Positions 8,908 through 17,792 of a DNA stretch of 64,000 nt are shown piece by piece. Below the pieces are notes generated by a model, which ran no database searches, was not told the DNA's origin, and saw only the letters and a program-made list of their open reading frames with translations. The position numbers and the translations under genes are program-made. Positions within the stretch are counted from its first letter, which is position 1. Every line of letters begins with the position of its first letter. The stretch is from the NCBI RefSeq assembly GCF_005938745.2, contig NZ_VCBX02000001.1, positions 2,948,001-3,012,000 on the forward strand, read 5' to 3'. The stretch is from Rhodococcus sp. KBS0724. GTDB taxonomy: Bacteria > Actinomycetota > Actinomycetes > Mycobacteriales > Mycobacteriaceae.

Positions 8908-9021
8908 CGAGCCCTGATGGGGAACCGGACAGCATCCGGGTACGCCGCAGTGGTGCCGGCCGATCCGCAGTCGATCATCCGTGCCCGGCCGGTGCACGCG
9001 GCGCGGCCGGACCGGACGACA

Positions 9022-9567
9022 ATGATCGCCATGGACGAAGACCTGGAAAATCTGGCCCGCGACGTGGACCGAAAATGCCGACTCACAGGCAGGTTCGAGC
9101 TCCGTTCCGGAATCACCACAACCGAGTACTTCGACAAGTACCTGTTCGAAACCGATCCCGCCCTGCTTCGCCGCATCGTCGATCGCATGATTCCGCTGGT
9201 TCCCGAGAAAACCGAAGTACTCGGTGGCCTGGAAATGGGCGGCATCCCGATAGTGACAATGCTCAGCCAAACAACCGGCCTCCCTGCGGTCTTCGTCCGA
9301 AAAGAACCGAAACACTACGGAACAAACAAGTTGGCAGAGGGCATAGACGTCGACGGGAAGAACATCACCCTGATCGAGGATGTCATCACCACTGGCGGCG
9401 CTGTTCGAAACGCAACCCTCGCGCTTCGAGCACTGTCAGCAGATGTTTCGGTGGTGCTGTGCGCAATCGACAGATCAGGTTCCGATGGCGCTGCCCTCGC
9501 GGATATCGACGTCGGTATCCGATCCGTTTTCACCAAAGAATTCCTGGACTCGATACTCGCCGGCTGA
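9022..9567 (+). CDS. Orotate phosphoribosyltransferase-like protein
   Basis: A type I phosphoribosyltransferase of about 181 residues. The PRPP loop is seen as ITLIEDVITTGGA near residues 117-129, and the flexible-loop segment FVRKEPKHYGTNKLAEG and the GGLEMGGIP stretch are typical of PyrE-type enzymes, which attach ribose phosphate to orotate. A standalone protein so placed, away from pyr genes, may be a second PyrE-like enzyme rather than the housekeeping copy. The start at ATG 9022 or ATG 9031 is not decided by the weak upstream sites. Confidence 0.78.
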   Translation: MIAMDEDLENLARDVDRKCRLTGRFELRSGITTTEYFDKYLFETDPALLRRIVDRMIPLVPEKTEVLGGLEMGGIPIVTMLSQTTGLPAVFVRKEPKHYGTNKLAEGIDVDGKNITLIEDVITTGGAVRNATLALRALSADVSVVLCAIDRSGSDGAALADIDVGIRSVFTKEFLDSILAG

Positions 9568-9680
9568 CTCTCGCGAAAGCATCATCCACAACGCTCACGA
9601 GGAGAAGAACCGGGGACGATTGCCATGGTCGCGGAGGATTCCCTGTGTGCCTGCACCTGGTCGCGGGTGTGCATCTCGTG

Positions 9681-10613
9681 TCAGAGTTCGGGGACGATGT
9701 CGCCGATGACCTGAACAATCGCATGTTTCGCCCAGGCCGTGATCTGCTCGTTCATATCTCGGTAGTACGGCAACGCCACCAACGCGATCGACAGAGCCCA
9801 TGCCCGGCCCCGCTTCCATGTGTCCTCGTCCACGTCGGCGTGCGCCCGGAACACGCGCCGTGTGTTCGGTGTCAGCAGCGTCCATGCGACAAGGCAGTCG
9901 ATCGCAGGATCACCCAGGGATAGTCCGCCCCAATCGATCACGGCCGAGAGACGGCCGCCACGTACCAGGATGTTTCCCGGATGCAGATCCGAGTGCATCC
10001 ACACCGGCGGGCCTGCGTAGTCGATGACATCTCGCGTCTTCTCCCACACTGCCTCCGTCAACGCTGCGTCCACCAGTCCGTCGCACGCAGCAATGCTCGC
10101 TCTAGTCGCTCTAGTCGCTCTAGTCGCGCAGTCTCGTCGCGCAATCGACTCGGCCCGGTAGGAATGTAGCGGCCCCACCGGGCGCAATCCGAAGGTGTCG
10201 ATTCGACGTAGGCTGCACACGAAGTCGGCGAGTTGGATTGCGAGATGGTCATCAGCTATACCGGGCAACGGATTTCGCCCCGCAAACCACGGATACACCG
10301 ACCACCGCCACGGGTATCCGAAGGCCGCCTCACCCACACCCACCGGAAGTGGCACGGGGACAGGTAATTGCGGCGCGAGCCGCGGCACCAACGCTTGCTC
10401 CTTCGTGATTCCCTGCGCCGCAACCGGAGTGCGGGGCATCCGGATCACCAGTGACCTACCAAGCCGGATCATGACATTGTCAGTACCGATCGACTCGACC
10501 AGATGCAGCGGCAGATCGGCCCATTGCGGCATCTGACCCGCGAGCAGACGCGGGATCAGAGCGAGGTCGATGTCCGGTTCGTCTTTGTGAAGCTTGCGGA
10601 TGTGCATGGCCAC
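9681..10613 (-). CDS. Aminoglycoside phosphotransferase-family kinase (first of two)
   Basis: A 310-residue APH/choline-kinase-fold protein. The catalytic loop is WMHSDLHPGNILV (Asp as base, Asn for metal) and the DFG-equivalent is IDWGG; the N-terminal lobe has VIRMPRTP with the ATP lysine replaced by an Arg-rich strand. Family members phosphorylate hydroxyls of small molecules, including but not limited to antibiotics, and the substrate is unknown. An Arg-Ala-Thr repeat near residues 162-171 is encoded by three 9-bp DNA repeats. It converges with the phosphoribosyltransferase gene across 113 bp with no clear terminator. Confidence 0.85.
   Translation of the reverse strand: MAMHIRKLHKDEPDIDLALIPRLLAGQMPQWADLPLHLVESIGTDNVMIRLGRSLVIRMPRTPVAAQGITKEQALVPRLAPQLPVPVPLPVGVGEAAFGYPWRWSVYPWFAGRNPLPGIADDHLAIQLADFVCSLRRIDTFGLRPVGPLHSYRAESIARRDCATRATRATRASIAACDGLVDAALTEAVWEKTRDVIDYAGPPVWMHSDLHPGNILVRGGRLSAVIDWGGLSLGDPAIDCLVAWTLLTPNTRRVFRAHADVDEDTWKRGRAWALSIALVALPYYRDMNEQITAWAKHAIVQVIGDIVPEL
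10101..10127. repeat. Three 9-bp tandem repeats inside kinase gene
   Basis: TCTAGTCGC occurs three times in a row with no mismatch, inside the APH-like gene. The unit length is a multiple of three, so gain or loss of copies keeps the frame and only changes the number of Ala-Thr-Arg units. Confidence 0.9.
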
Positions 10614-10744
10614 AAGGAAACCACTCCGAAAGGTCCAGCGTCGAAACCTTTTCCTCGAGTATCGGTATGCGGGTGCTGAAGCCGCCCGTTCCCACGAATC
10701 GGTTCCACGGAAATCGCGGATCTACTGCTCGATTGTGCGGGGCA

Positions 10745-11539
10745 TCAACGAATAGCGGCGATGATTGCCTCGGAGTTCTCACGAATGTAGATCTGATCTC
10801 GGGTGTAGATGTCGATGTGCTCAGCAGCTGTGCGGGTCGCGGTGCCTGGCTCCGCTGCCTCGATACGGGCGAGAATGGCTCGCTTCATCGCCCCCAAACG
10901 GTCGATCAAAATCTCGGGCAGCAGAGATGCGCGGGGGTCCGGGTAAAGTTCGAAAATTCTTTTCAGACGGTCGAATTGGTCGATATCAGCAGACCAGCCA
11001 CCGTCGGAGAAGTTATCCGGGCTACACAACGGCGCGAATCGGTACGCGAAATAGGCAAGATCATCGATGCGACGGCCTGGGCCGGCTTCGTCGAAGTCGA
11101 TTATCCCGATCGCACGCGTGCCACTGAATACGAAATTGTATGGCGCAGCGTCCCAGTGGCACACCGCTTCAGCCCTGAGGCCCTCTGGGAGGTGGTCAGC
11201 GTGTCCTTCAGGTAGCCGTAGTCCAACGGTGGCATCGTGGAGTTGACGAAGGATCGTCACTGCCGTTTCCATCGCCTCGCGACTGCGGACCTCCGGCGGT
11301 ATCGGGTAGTTCCCGGCCGTTCCTTCCAGGTAGGAGAGCTTTTCGCGTCCTTGGTCATCGATTCCCAGGAAGCGGGGGCTGTACTCGAACCCCGCCTGTT
11401 GCAGGTGGTCGAGCAAGGTGTGGACGGCGCGAGAGTGGGTGCCGGTCATCCTTCGGACCGAACTGCCCACCCGATGCACTACCGTGCGATTTCCGCCCAC
11501 GAGGACGACCTCCTCGGAGGAATCTTCTTCAGCACTCAC
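10745..11539 (-). CDS. APH-family phosphotransferase (second of two)
   Basis: A kinase-fold phosphotransferase of 264 residues from the GTG at 11539 (274 if the ATG at 11569 is used). The GTG is preferred because GGGGAG lies six bases upstream. The catalytic loop is CHWDAAPYNFVF and the metal-binding motif IIDFDEAG. It shares only the fold motifs with its neighbour at 9681, so it is not a recent duplicate. The DFDEAGPG-type loop is typical of APH-like proteins in actinobacteria with no proven substrate. Same strand as the neighbour with 131 bp between them. Confidence 0.83.
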   Translation of the reverse strand: MSAEEDSSEEVVLVGGNRTVVHRVGSSVRRMTGTHSRAVHTLLDHLQQAGFEYSPRFLGIDDQGREKLSYLEGTAGNYPIPPEVRSREAMETAVTILRQLHDATVGLRLPEGHADHLPEGLRAEAVCHWDAAPYNFVFSGTRAIGIIDFDEAGPGRRIDDLAYFAYRFAPLCSPDNFSDGGWSADIDQFDRLKRIFELYPDPRASLLPEILIDRLGAMKRAILARIEAAEPGTATRTAAEHIDIYTRDQIYIRENSEAIIAAIR

Positions 11540-11614
11540 AATGGTCTCCCCGTATAGCCGAGCATGCACTCTCGTGTCAGCGGAGTTGACGCTCGAATTC
11601 GTTACGTTTGACTA

Positions 11615-12310
11615 TCACGCATTACCTGCACGGCCGGCGTATCCGTCAAGCAGCGTCGTAGTGCGAGAAGCGAGTTCAGCTGTTGACCCAATCCATCCCA
11701 GGATCCGAATCGATGCGTCGGCAATGACGTCGGGAGATGTGGGGATTCCGGTTCCTTCGGTTTCAGCGTCTGACCTGGTGTTGATCACGGTCTCGACGAG
11801 ACGGAACGGTAGCTGCGCAGTGCGGAGATCGACGTCGCGGTCGGGATTGATCTGGACCAGCGCGTCTCGAGCGAATTCTGTGTACAGATTCATGAGTGTG
11901 CCGCGCTGGGCTCGGAACGGCTCGAATCGTTCGGTCCGCAGCTCCGGCAGCAGGTAGAGGGCACCAAGATTCCATCGGGACGCCGCGAGTTGCTGCGCGT
12001 CGAACCAGGCCAGGGCGTACATACGCACCGCGGCGGGTTCCGGACTCTCGCGCATTTCCTGAGCAAAAGCCAGGGGCGAGGTGACTGTCCCGACTAGAAG
12101 AGCCGTCAGTAGGTCGTCTTTGTTGGCGAAGTGGTGGTAGAGCGATGCCTGCCGGATCCCTACCGCATCGGCGATCATCCGAGTGGACGTGCTGGTGAAG
12201 CCGCCGGTGGTGAACAACTCGGCTGCCGCATCGAGAATTTCGTCGCGTGCCGTTGCGCCGGGACGCTTGCGTGTCGACAGCCGTGGGCGGCCGGCTCCGG
12301 TGGTGGTCAT
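11615..12310 (-). CDS. TetR-family regulator
   Basis: A 231-residue TetR protein. The N-terminal DNA-binding domain is clear: ARDEILDAAAELFTTGGF, then TSTRMIADAVGIRQASLYHHF with the YHHF end of the recognition helix, then NKDDLLTALL. The C-terminal ligand domain is not assigned. It is the last gene of an operon with the Fic protein and the CBS/nucleotidyltransferase, overlapping the Fic stop by four bases, so it may control the operon. Ligand unknown. Confidence 0.88.
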   Translation of the reverse strand: MTTTGAGRPRLSTRKRPGATARDEILDAAAELFTTGGFTSTSTRMIADAVGIRQASLYHHFANKDDLLTALLVGTVTSPLAFAQEMRESPEPAAVRMYALAWFDAQQLAASRWNLGALYLLPELRTERFEPFRAQRGTLMNLYTEFARDALVQINPDRDVDLRTAQLPFRLVETVINTRSDAETEGTGIPTSPDVIADASIRILGWIGSTAELASRTTTLLDGYAGRAGNA

Positions 12311-13125
12311 GACTCCATCCTTCCATCACTGCGGTCCACGAGCGCGCGCCGCAACAGGGGAATCAGCGGGCGCGGCGACGGAGCGCCGGTCCGGCGGAAG
12401 GGGGACGAATCACGAGACGCAGCAACCCATTCCGCAGCATCGATGCTCGACAGGTCGAGCAGGAATCCGGTCGAGCTGGTGAGTTGGTGGAGTAATAGGC
12501 TGCCGGTGCGGCCGTTTCCCTCGCGAAACGGATGCGCGTGGTTGTAGGTGACGTAGACAGTCGCCAGCGCGTAGGCCAGCCCGCCACGGTCGGCTCGGTG
12601 CCAATCGGTCGCCGCAACTGCGATTTCGACTTCACGCAAGTATCGGCTGATCGAACCGACCGGTGCGAAGCCGTCGCCGTTCTTGGTGATGTCGACGATG
12701 CGTTGCTGCCCCGCCCAGCCGAACACGTCACCGAACACCTGCCCGTGTAACCCGAAGATGTACTCGGCATCCACCTGCCTCGGCGTCGGCGCGGGTTGCA
12801 GATGGGCTTGGAGCAGGCGAGCTGCGGTCGCGGCATACTCGACGTCCCGCAGCTGAGTATGGTCCTGGAATCCGAAGTTGTTGCGCAGCACGGTGGTCCC
12901 GGTGACCAGGTACGGACGCGGTAAGGCGAGCCGTCGCCGGCGCGGGACTGCGCGCGCGGATGCGGCGCTGCGGTGACGTTCGATGTAGTCCTCGCAGGTG
13001 AGGGTGCCGACGGCCAGTGCGTCCAAATCGGTGAGGTCGTCGCCGCTGGGCTGCCATCCTTCGAGTCGCTCGGCCGCCACGGTCTGACGAACCGCGTGCC
13101 GCTGCGCGTCGGTCAGTTCGGTCAT
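12307..13125 (-). CDS. Fic-domain protein with N-terminal VbhA-like inhibitor
   Basis: A 272-residue Fic protein, predicted to transfer AMP (or a related nucleotide moiety) to a target. The Fic motif HPFREGNGRTGS spans residues 198-209; it keeps the catalytic His198, Glu202, Asn204 and Arg206, but the closing Arg of the consensus HxFx(D/E)GNGRxxR is Ser209. Residues 1-55 look like the VbhA antitoxin: AERLEG at 18-23 matches the inhibitory SxxxEG helix with the Ser replaced by Ala18 while Glu22 is kept, and a conserved acidic/hydrophobic tail follows. So toxin and inhibitor are one chain. The ATG at 13125 overlaps the upstream gene by four bases, and the 3' end overlaps TetR. Confidence 0.85.
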   Translation of the reverse strand: MTELTDAQRHAVRQTVAAERLEGWQPSGDDLTDLDALAVGTLTCEDYIERHRSAASARAVPRRRRLALPRPYLVTGTTVLRNNFGFQDHTQLRDVEYAATAARLLQAHLQPAPTPRQVDAEYIFGLHGQVFGDVFGWAGQQRIVDITKNGDGFAPVGSISRYLREVEIAVAATDWHRADRGGLAYALATVYVTYNHAHPFREGNGRTGSLLLHQLTSSTGFLLDLSSIDAAEWVAASRDSSPFRRTGAPSPRPLIPLLRRALVDRSDGRMES

Positions 13126-14516
13126 GCCGGTGGCCCCGTGTATGCAAGTTTTCGCTGCAGGCCTGCGATCTCACGGACGGCGCTCGCGAGCAGACTCCGG
13201 TACAGGGGGGTCAGCGAGTCCAGTGGCAGGACGTCGGTCGGGGCTTCGCCTCGTTCGATCTGCTCGCACTGGTGCCGCAACCGGATCTGTGCGAGCACGT
13301 CGAACGACTCGGCAAGCATCGTCGCGTCGTCGTCGGGGAGAATTCCCGAGGTCGCTGCCGCTCGCAGTCGCACTGTGGTCGACGGGTCCGCGCAGCCTGC
13401 CGCGAGCCCGGCCCACCGCGCGATATTCACGATCGGCATCACACCTTGTGCCTTGATGTCGACGGAATCCGTGCGGCGAGTAAGACGCTCGCGCAGTGAA
13501 TGCATCCGCGCCTTACCTTCGACGGCTTCCTTGAGCAGCAGCCGTAGTGCGTCGGGATGGAGTCGCTCGGAAACAACGGGGGACATGGCAAGGTGGTCGT
13601 CGCCGAGCGTGACGCGACTGTCCGCGAGCAGTGACACCATCACGACACCCTGATCGGCGTAAGGATCGGCGAGCCAGCCGTCCAGCCCGCGCAGCCAGTC
13701 GGATTCGGAACGCGCGAACCGCGGGCTGGACGCAACCGCTCCATTGGCATCAGAGGGGAGTCCGCAGCGCTGCAGTAGTTCGTGTACCCGACTTCCATAG
13801 GCGGCTTCGCGGGCTTGCCGTTCGGGACTGTGGTCGTCCGGCCAGATCAGCGCGCTGTCGACGTCGGAGCTGGGCATGGCCTCGCGGCGAGCGACGCTGC
13901 CGAGGGAGAGCCAGGTCGAACCGGGATGGCCGTCGGCGATGAGGCTAGCGGCCCGGGTGACGGCGGCGTCCATGAGTACCGACGCGATGGCGCTGACATC
14001 GATCGCCGCTACGCGTGCTCGCCACAGCCCCACCACAAGTTCCGGGATCCGTGCTGTCGCGGCCACCAGTTCGTCGGCGTCGGTTGCCTGAGAAATAGTG
14101 CTGCGCACCAGGAATCCACTCCGCGTTGCAGTGGCGAACAGGTCGGCGTCCTCGACCACACCGAGAACGTCGCCGCGTGAGGACAGTACCGGCAGGTGCC
14201 TCACGCCGCGTTCGAGCATGTCGAGCAGCACGTCGGCGCCGAGTCGGTCAGCGCTTGCCGTATGCACTGGAGTGGTCATCACTTCGGACACTGGGGTAGT
14301 GGTGCCGAGTCCGGCCGCAACAATCCGCCTGCGTAGGTCTCCGTCGGTGAAGATGCCCAGCGTGCCGCTGCCAAGGGGAATGAGTACGTAACGACGGCCG
14401 GCAGCGGTCATGGCGCGGGCAGCATCGGCGGCGGTTGTCTCCGGTTCGCAGGTAAGTGCGGGCCCACGCAACAACTCGCCCACCGGGAGCATCGATGGAT
14501 CGCGGACGACGTTCAT
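13122..14516 (-). CDS. CBS-pair nucleotidyltransferase (DUF294), paralogue 1
   Basis: A 464-residue protein with two CBS domains (about residues 12-140) fused to a DUF294-type nucleotidyltransferase. The fold signature is GSVARREAMPSSDVDS, i.e. GS followed by the DxD metal motif (Asp-Val-Asp), with the helical C-terminal DUF294_C part after residue 290. CBS pairs bind adenosine nucleotides, so it may sense energy state and modify a protein or RNA; no target is shown. It is first in an operon with the Fic protein and TetR. A close paralogue lies at 58859-60292. About 200 bp separate it from the divergent permease gene. Confidence 0.86.
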   Translation of the reverse strand: MNVVRDPSMLPVGELLRGPALTCEPETTAADAARAMTAAGRRYVLIPLGSGTLGIFTDGDLRRRIVAAGLGTTTPVSEVMTTPVHTASADRLGADVLLDMLERGVRHLPVLSSRGDVLGVVEDADLFATATRSGFLVRSTISQATDADELVAATARIPELVVGLWRARVAAIDVSAIASVLMDAAVTRAASLIADGHPGSTWLSLGSVARREAMPSSDVDSALIWPDDHSPERQAREAAYGSRVHELLQRCGLPSDANGAVASSPRFARSESDWLRGLDGWLADPYADQGVVMVSLLADSRVTLGDDHLAMSPVVSERLHPDALRLLLKEAVEGKARMHSLRERLTRRTDSVDIKAQGVMPIVNIARWAGLAAGCADPSTTVRLRAAATSGILPDDDATMLAESFDVLAQIRLRHQCEQIERGEAPTDVLPLDSLTPLYRSLLASAVREIAGLQRKLAYTGPPA

Positions 14517-14716
14517 GGCCCTTATCTAATGCTGTGCCGCCCCGCGGAGCATCACCGACTACCCATGTGAGGGTTCGGAAACGTTTCGTTAACCGATGTC
14601 ATCGACTCGCAACGCAATCGCTACACAGCGAAACATGAGAGACACCGGCCGGGAACGGGAGCGCAGAAAACTATCAACTGACAGGAATACCGCCCCCAGG
14701 CCTCCCAGGAGAATCA

Positions 14717-16240
14717 ATGACGATCGCGGCACCTAAGCCCAGCGACGACAACGACCTCGCCGAGTTCGGCTACGAGCAGCAACTGCACCGCTCGCTCGGC
14801 AAGTTCGCCTCGTTCGCGGCAGGCTTCTCGTTCGTCTCCATCCTGACCACGATCTTCCAGTTGTTCGGGCTCGGCTTCAGCTTCGCGGGACCGGCGTTCT
14901 TCTGGACGTGGCCGTGCGTGTTCCTCGGCCAGTTCATGGTGGCGCTGAGCTTTGCCGAACTTGCTGCGCGCTACCCGATCTCGGGTGCCATCTACCAGTG
15001 GTCACGGCGGATGGGCGGCGAGATCATCGGGTGGTTCGCCGGTTGGTTCATGATCATCGCGCAGATAGTCACCGCCTCCGCGGCGGCGATCGCCCTGCAG
15101 GTGGTGTTGCCAAACGTGTGGAGCGGATTCCAGATCGTCGGCGAGGACAGTTCCCTGACGTCGTCGAGTGGCGCGACCAACGCTGTACTGCTCGGCTCGG
15201 TGTTGCTGGTGCTCACGACAACGATCAACTGCGTTGGCGTGAACTGGATGTCGCGGATCAACAATATCGGTGTGACCTGCGAGATCATCGGCGTCATCGC
15301 GGTAATCGGGATGTTCTTCACCCACGCCCAACGTGGTCCGCAGGTGGTCTTCGATACCGGCGCCGCGGGCAGCGAGCCAGGCTACATCTGGGCCTGGATC
15401 GTCTCGGGATTGATGGCGGCATACGTCATGGTCGGCTTCGGCTCGGCGGGCGAGCTGGCCGAGGAGACCCGCAATCCGCGCCGCGTCGCGCCGCGCACCA
15501 TTCGACTGGCACTGTCGGTGTCCGCTCTCGGCGGTGGCCTCATGATCGTCGGCGCGCTGATGGCAGCGCCGAGCCTCACCGACGGCCGGCTCGCAAGCGA
15601 AGGCCTGCCGTACGTACTCGGCGCAATCCTGAGCTCCCCGTGGGGCACTCTCCTGCTGATCGACGTCGCTATCGCGGTCTTCGTGTGCACCCTCGCGATT
15701 CAGACTGCCGCATCCCGGCTGATGTTCTCCATGGCCCGCGACGGCCGCTTGCCGGCATCGAAGACCCTCTCGAAGGTCAACGCCCGCACCGGAACTCCGA
15801 TCGCGCCGTCTGTCCTGATCGGTATCGCCTGCATCCTGGTGCTCGCGGTGAACGTCGGAAACTCGGCAATCTTCACCACGCTGTCGAGCGTGTGCATCGT
15901 GCTGATCTATCTGGCGTACCTGATGGTTACCGTTCCGCTGCTGCGCCGCCGGTTGCAGGGCTGGCCGCACGGAGATGTCCAGTACGACTCCGAGGGCCGA
16001 AAGCTGTTCTCACTGGGGGCCTTCGGCATTCCGGTCAACATCGCGGCGGTGCTGTACGGAGCCGCAATGGTGATCAACCTGTCCTGGCCACGCGCCGAAA
16101 TCTTCAACCCTTCCGGTGACATGCCGATTCTGCAATGGGCTGCCCCGATCACCGTCGTTGCCGTCGTCCTGGTGGGCGCTCTCTGCTACCCGCGCGGCAA
16201 GACCGTTCCGAACCCCGTCACGATTGGAGCTACGAAGTGA
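14717..16240 (+). CDS. APC-family permease of the guanidine/urea operon
   Basis: A 507-residue amino-acid/polyamine/organocation permease with about twelve membrane segments. The N-terminus (EFGYEQQLHRSLGKFASFAAGFSF) is typical of GABA/choline-like APC carriers. It heads an operon with two DUF1989 proteins, a urea-carboxylase-like CT protein and allophanate hydrolase, so it probably imports the nitrogen compound (guanidine, urea or a related molecule). GGAG lies eight bases before the ATG. It overlaps the next gene by four bases. The 200-bp leader (14517-14716) contains no gene; a riboswitch there was considered but is not clear. Confidence 0.88.
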   Translation: MTIAAPKPSDDNDLAEFGYEQQLHRSLGKFASFAAGFSFVSILTTIFQLFGLGFSFAGPAFFWTWPCVFLGQFMVALSFAELAARYPISGAIYQWSRRMGGEIIGWFAGWFMIIAQIVTASAAAIALQVVLPNVWSGFQIVGEDSSLTSSSGATNAVLLGSVLLVLTTTINCVGVNWMSRINNIGVTCEIIGVIAVIGMFFTHAQRGPQVVFDTGAAGSEPGYIWAWIVSGLMAAYVMVGFGSAGELAEETRNPRRVAPRTIRLALSVSALGGGLMIVGALMAAPSLTDGRLASEGLPYVLGAILSSPWGTLLLIDVAIAVFVCTLAIQTAASRLMFSMARDGRLPASKTLSKVNARTGTPIAPSVLIGIACILVLAVNVGNSAIFTTLSSVCIVLIYLAYLMVTVPLLRRRLQGWPHGDVQYDSEGRKLFSLGAFGIPVNIAAVLYGAAMVINLSWPRAEIFNPSGDMPILQWAAPITVVAVVLVGALCYPRGKTVPNPVTIGATK

Positions 16241-17142
16241 CCACGACCGACACTGCCATAGACATCACAGCAGCCACCGACATCACAGCAGCCACTGACA
16301 CCACAGCCGCCGCCCGCGAGCACGCCCGCTCGCAGGCCGGCGCGATCACCGACTCGATGCCAGTCCTTCCCGCCTCCGAATGGCCCACGCCTCCGGTCGG
16401 CATCACCGCGGACCGGCTGACCTGGGCGGAGACGGTGCCCGGCGGCCGATACACCTCGAAGGTGCTGGCCCGCGGCACGCGGATCCGACTGCGCGACATC
16501 GCCGGCAGTGCCTGCGCGAATGTGCTGCTGTACCGGGCGGACGCTCCCCACGAGCGGCTCAACATTGCCGACACCGTCAAGGTGCCGTGGCAGGCGTACC
16601 TGCGGGTGGGCCATCCACTGCTCTCCGATCAGGGACGGATACTGGCGACTGTTGTCGCCGACACCTCCGGTCACCACGACGCGTTTTGCGGAACTACGTC
16701 ATTGGCCACGAACACAGCCAAGTACGGAGAGGGATCCGTACATTCGGGAGCACCCGCCGGGCGGGAGTTGTTGACTCTGGCCGCGGCCAAGCACGGCCTG
16801 ACCGCCCGCGACCTGCCGCCGGTGCTGACACTGTTCCACGGCGTACGAGTCGAGCCGAACGGCGCACTGACCAGCACCGGAAACGCAGGCGCCGGAACGG
16901 AGTTGGAGCTACTGATCCATCTGCCGGTCATCGTGCTGATTGCAAATACCGCCCACCCGCTGGACCCGGACACCACGTTCGGCACCACGTCCCTCGAAGT
17001 AGTGGCGTGGGAAGCGCCCGAGGACCTCGACGCTCTGCCCGGCAACGACCCTGAGTACCTCCGTGCAGTCCTCAACACCGAGGACGCCTGGAACGCCGCC
17101 AAGCCAGCACATGAAGCACATTTCGGAAGGGACGCCAAATGA
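16237..17142 (+). CDS. DUF1989 urea-amidolyase-associated protein (CgdB/UAAP1-like)
   Basis: A 301-residue DUF1989 protein. GRYTSKVLARGTRIRLRDI, then ANVLLYRADAPHERLN, GHHDAFCGTTS, and the strand DLPPVLTLFHGVR are family features. Work in Pseudomonas identified such paired proteins as carboxyguanidine deiminase subunits (CgdA/CgdB), acting between a guanidine carboxylase and allophanate hydrolase; which subunit this is cannot be told. The GTG at 16237 overlaps the permease stop. The N-terminus carries a three-copy DITAAT-like repeat of 18 bp. The next gene overlaps by four bases. Confidence 0.84.
   Translation: MTTTDTAIDITAATDITAATDTTAAAREHARSQAGAITDSMPVLPASEWPTPPVGITADRLTWAETVPGGRYTSKVLARGTRIRLRDIAGSACANVLLYRADAPHERLNIADTVKVPWQAYLRVGHPLLSDQGRILATVVADTSGHHDAFCGTTSLATNTAKYGEGSVHSGAPAGRELLTLAAAKHGLTARDLPPVLTLFHGVRVEPNGALTSTGNAGAGTELELLIHLPVIVLIANTAHPLDPDTTFGTTSLEVVAWEAPEDLDALPGNDPEYLRAVLNTEDAWNAAKPAHEAHFGRDAK
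16261..16314. repeat. Three 18-bp tandem repeats at start of DUF1989 gene
   Basis: Two near-identical 18-bp units (differing at the last base) and one decayed unit encode DITAAT, DITAAT and DTTAAA. They extend a flexible N-terminus of the DUF1989 protein. Confidence 0.85.
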
Positions 17143-17792
17143 CCACCGCTGTAGAGACTCCCGCTCTCGTCCCCGGAGCCGTGATCCTCGATGAGACTGT
17201 CGGCGCCCGCGGACCCTGGTCTGCGATCGTCCGAGCCGGCGACGTCCTGACCATCGTCGACCTGTACGGCAACCAGGCCGTCGACTCCCTCTTCTATGCA
17301 GCCGACGATCACGGCGTTCGGTACTCGGCTGCCGCAACCGTTGCAGCGCAGCGCAATCTGTTTCTCACCACGGGATCGGTGCTTCGTGCCGACGATGGAA
17401 CTGCACTGATGACGCTTGTCGGTGACGAGGTCGGCAACCACGACACCGTCGGAGGCGCGTGCTCGCAGGAGTCGAACACCTTGCGCTACGGCCACCACAC
17501 CAAGCATCAGCACGCGTGTGTCGAGAACTTTCTGATCGAGGGCGCCAAGTGGGGACTGGGCAAACGTGACTTGGTCTCCAACATCAACTTCTTCATGAAC
17601 GTTCCGGTCGACGCGGATGGAACACTCGGCATCGTCGACGGACTCTCCGCACCGGGTAAGAGACTGGCTTTGCGCGCGGAGATCGACACACTGGTGCTCG
17701 TGTCGAACTGCCCCCAGATCAACAACCCCTGCAACGGCTTCGACCCCACAGCGGTGCGGATGATCGTGACCCGGCCGGAGGGACAGCGATGA
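17139..17792 (+). CDS. DUF1989 urea-amidolyase-associated protein (CgdA/UAAP2-like)
   Basis: A 217-residue DUF1989 protein paired with the preceding one. The hallmark is a metal-site-like block: [20 protein letters not shown] with conserved His, Cys and Glu, followed by HTKHQHAC and the [10 protein letters not shown] strand. Family members form a heteromer with the other DUF1989 protein; in guanidine pathways the pair removes ammonia from carboxyguanidine to give allophanate. The ATG at 17139 overlaps the upstream stop and the 3' end overlaps the carboxyltransferase gene. Confidence 0.87.
   Translation: MTTAVETPALVPGAVILDETVGARGPWSAIVRAGDVLTIVDLYGNQAVDSLFYAADDHGVRYSAAATVAAQRNLFLTTGSVLRADDGTALMTLVGDEVGNHDTVGGACSQESNTLRYGHHTKHQHACVENFLIEGAKWGLGKRDLVSNINFFMNVPVDADGTLGIVDGLSAPGKRLALRAEIDTLVLVSNCPQINNPCNGFDPTAVRMIVTRPEGQR

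Noticed and set aside
14517..14716. Definite guanidine-I riboswitch call
   Set aside because: Only short fragments resemble the consensus; kept as a finding, not a feature.
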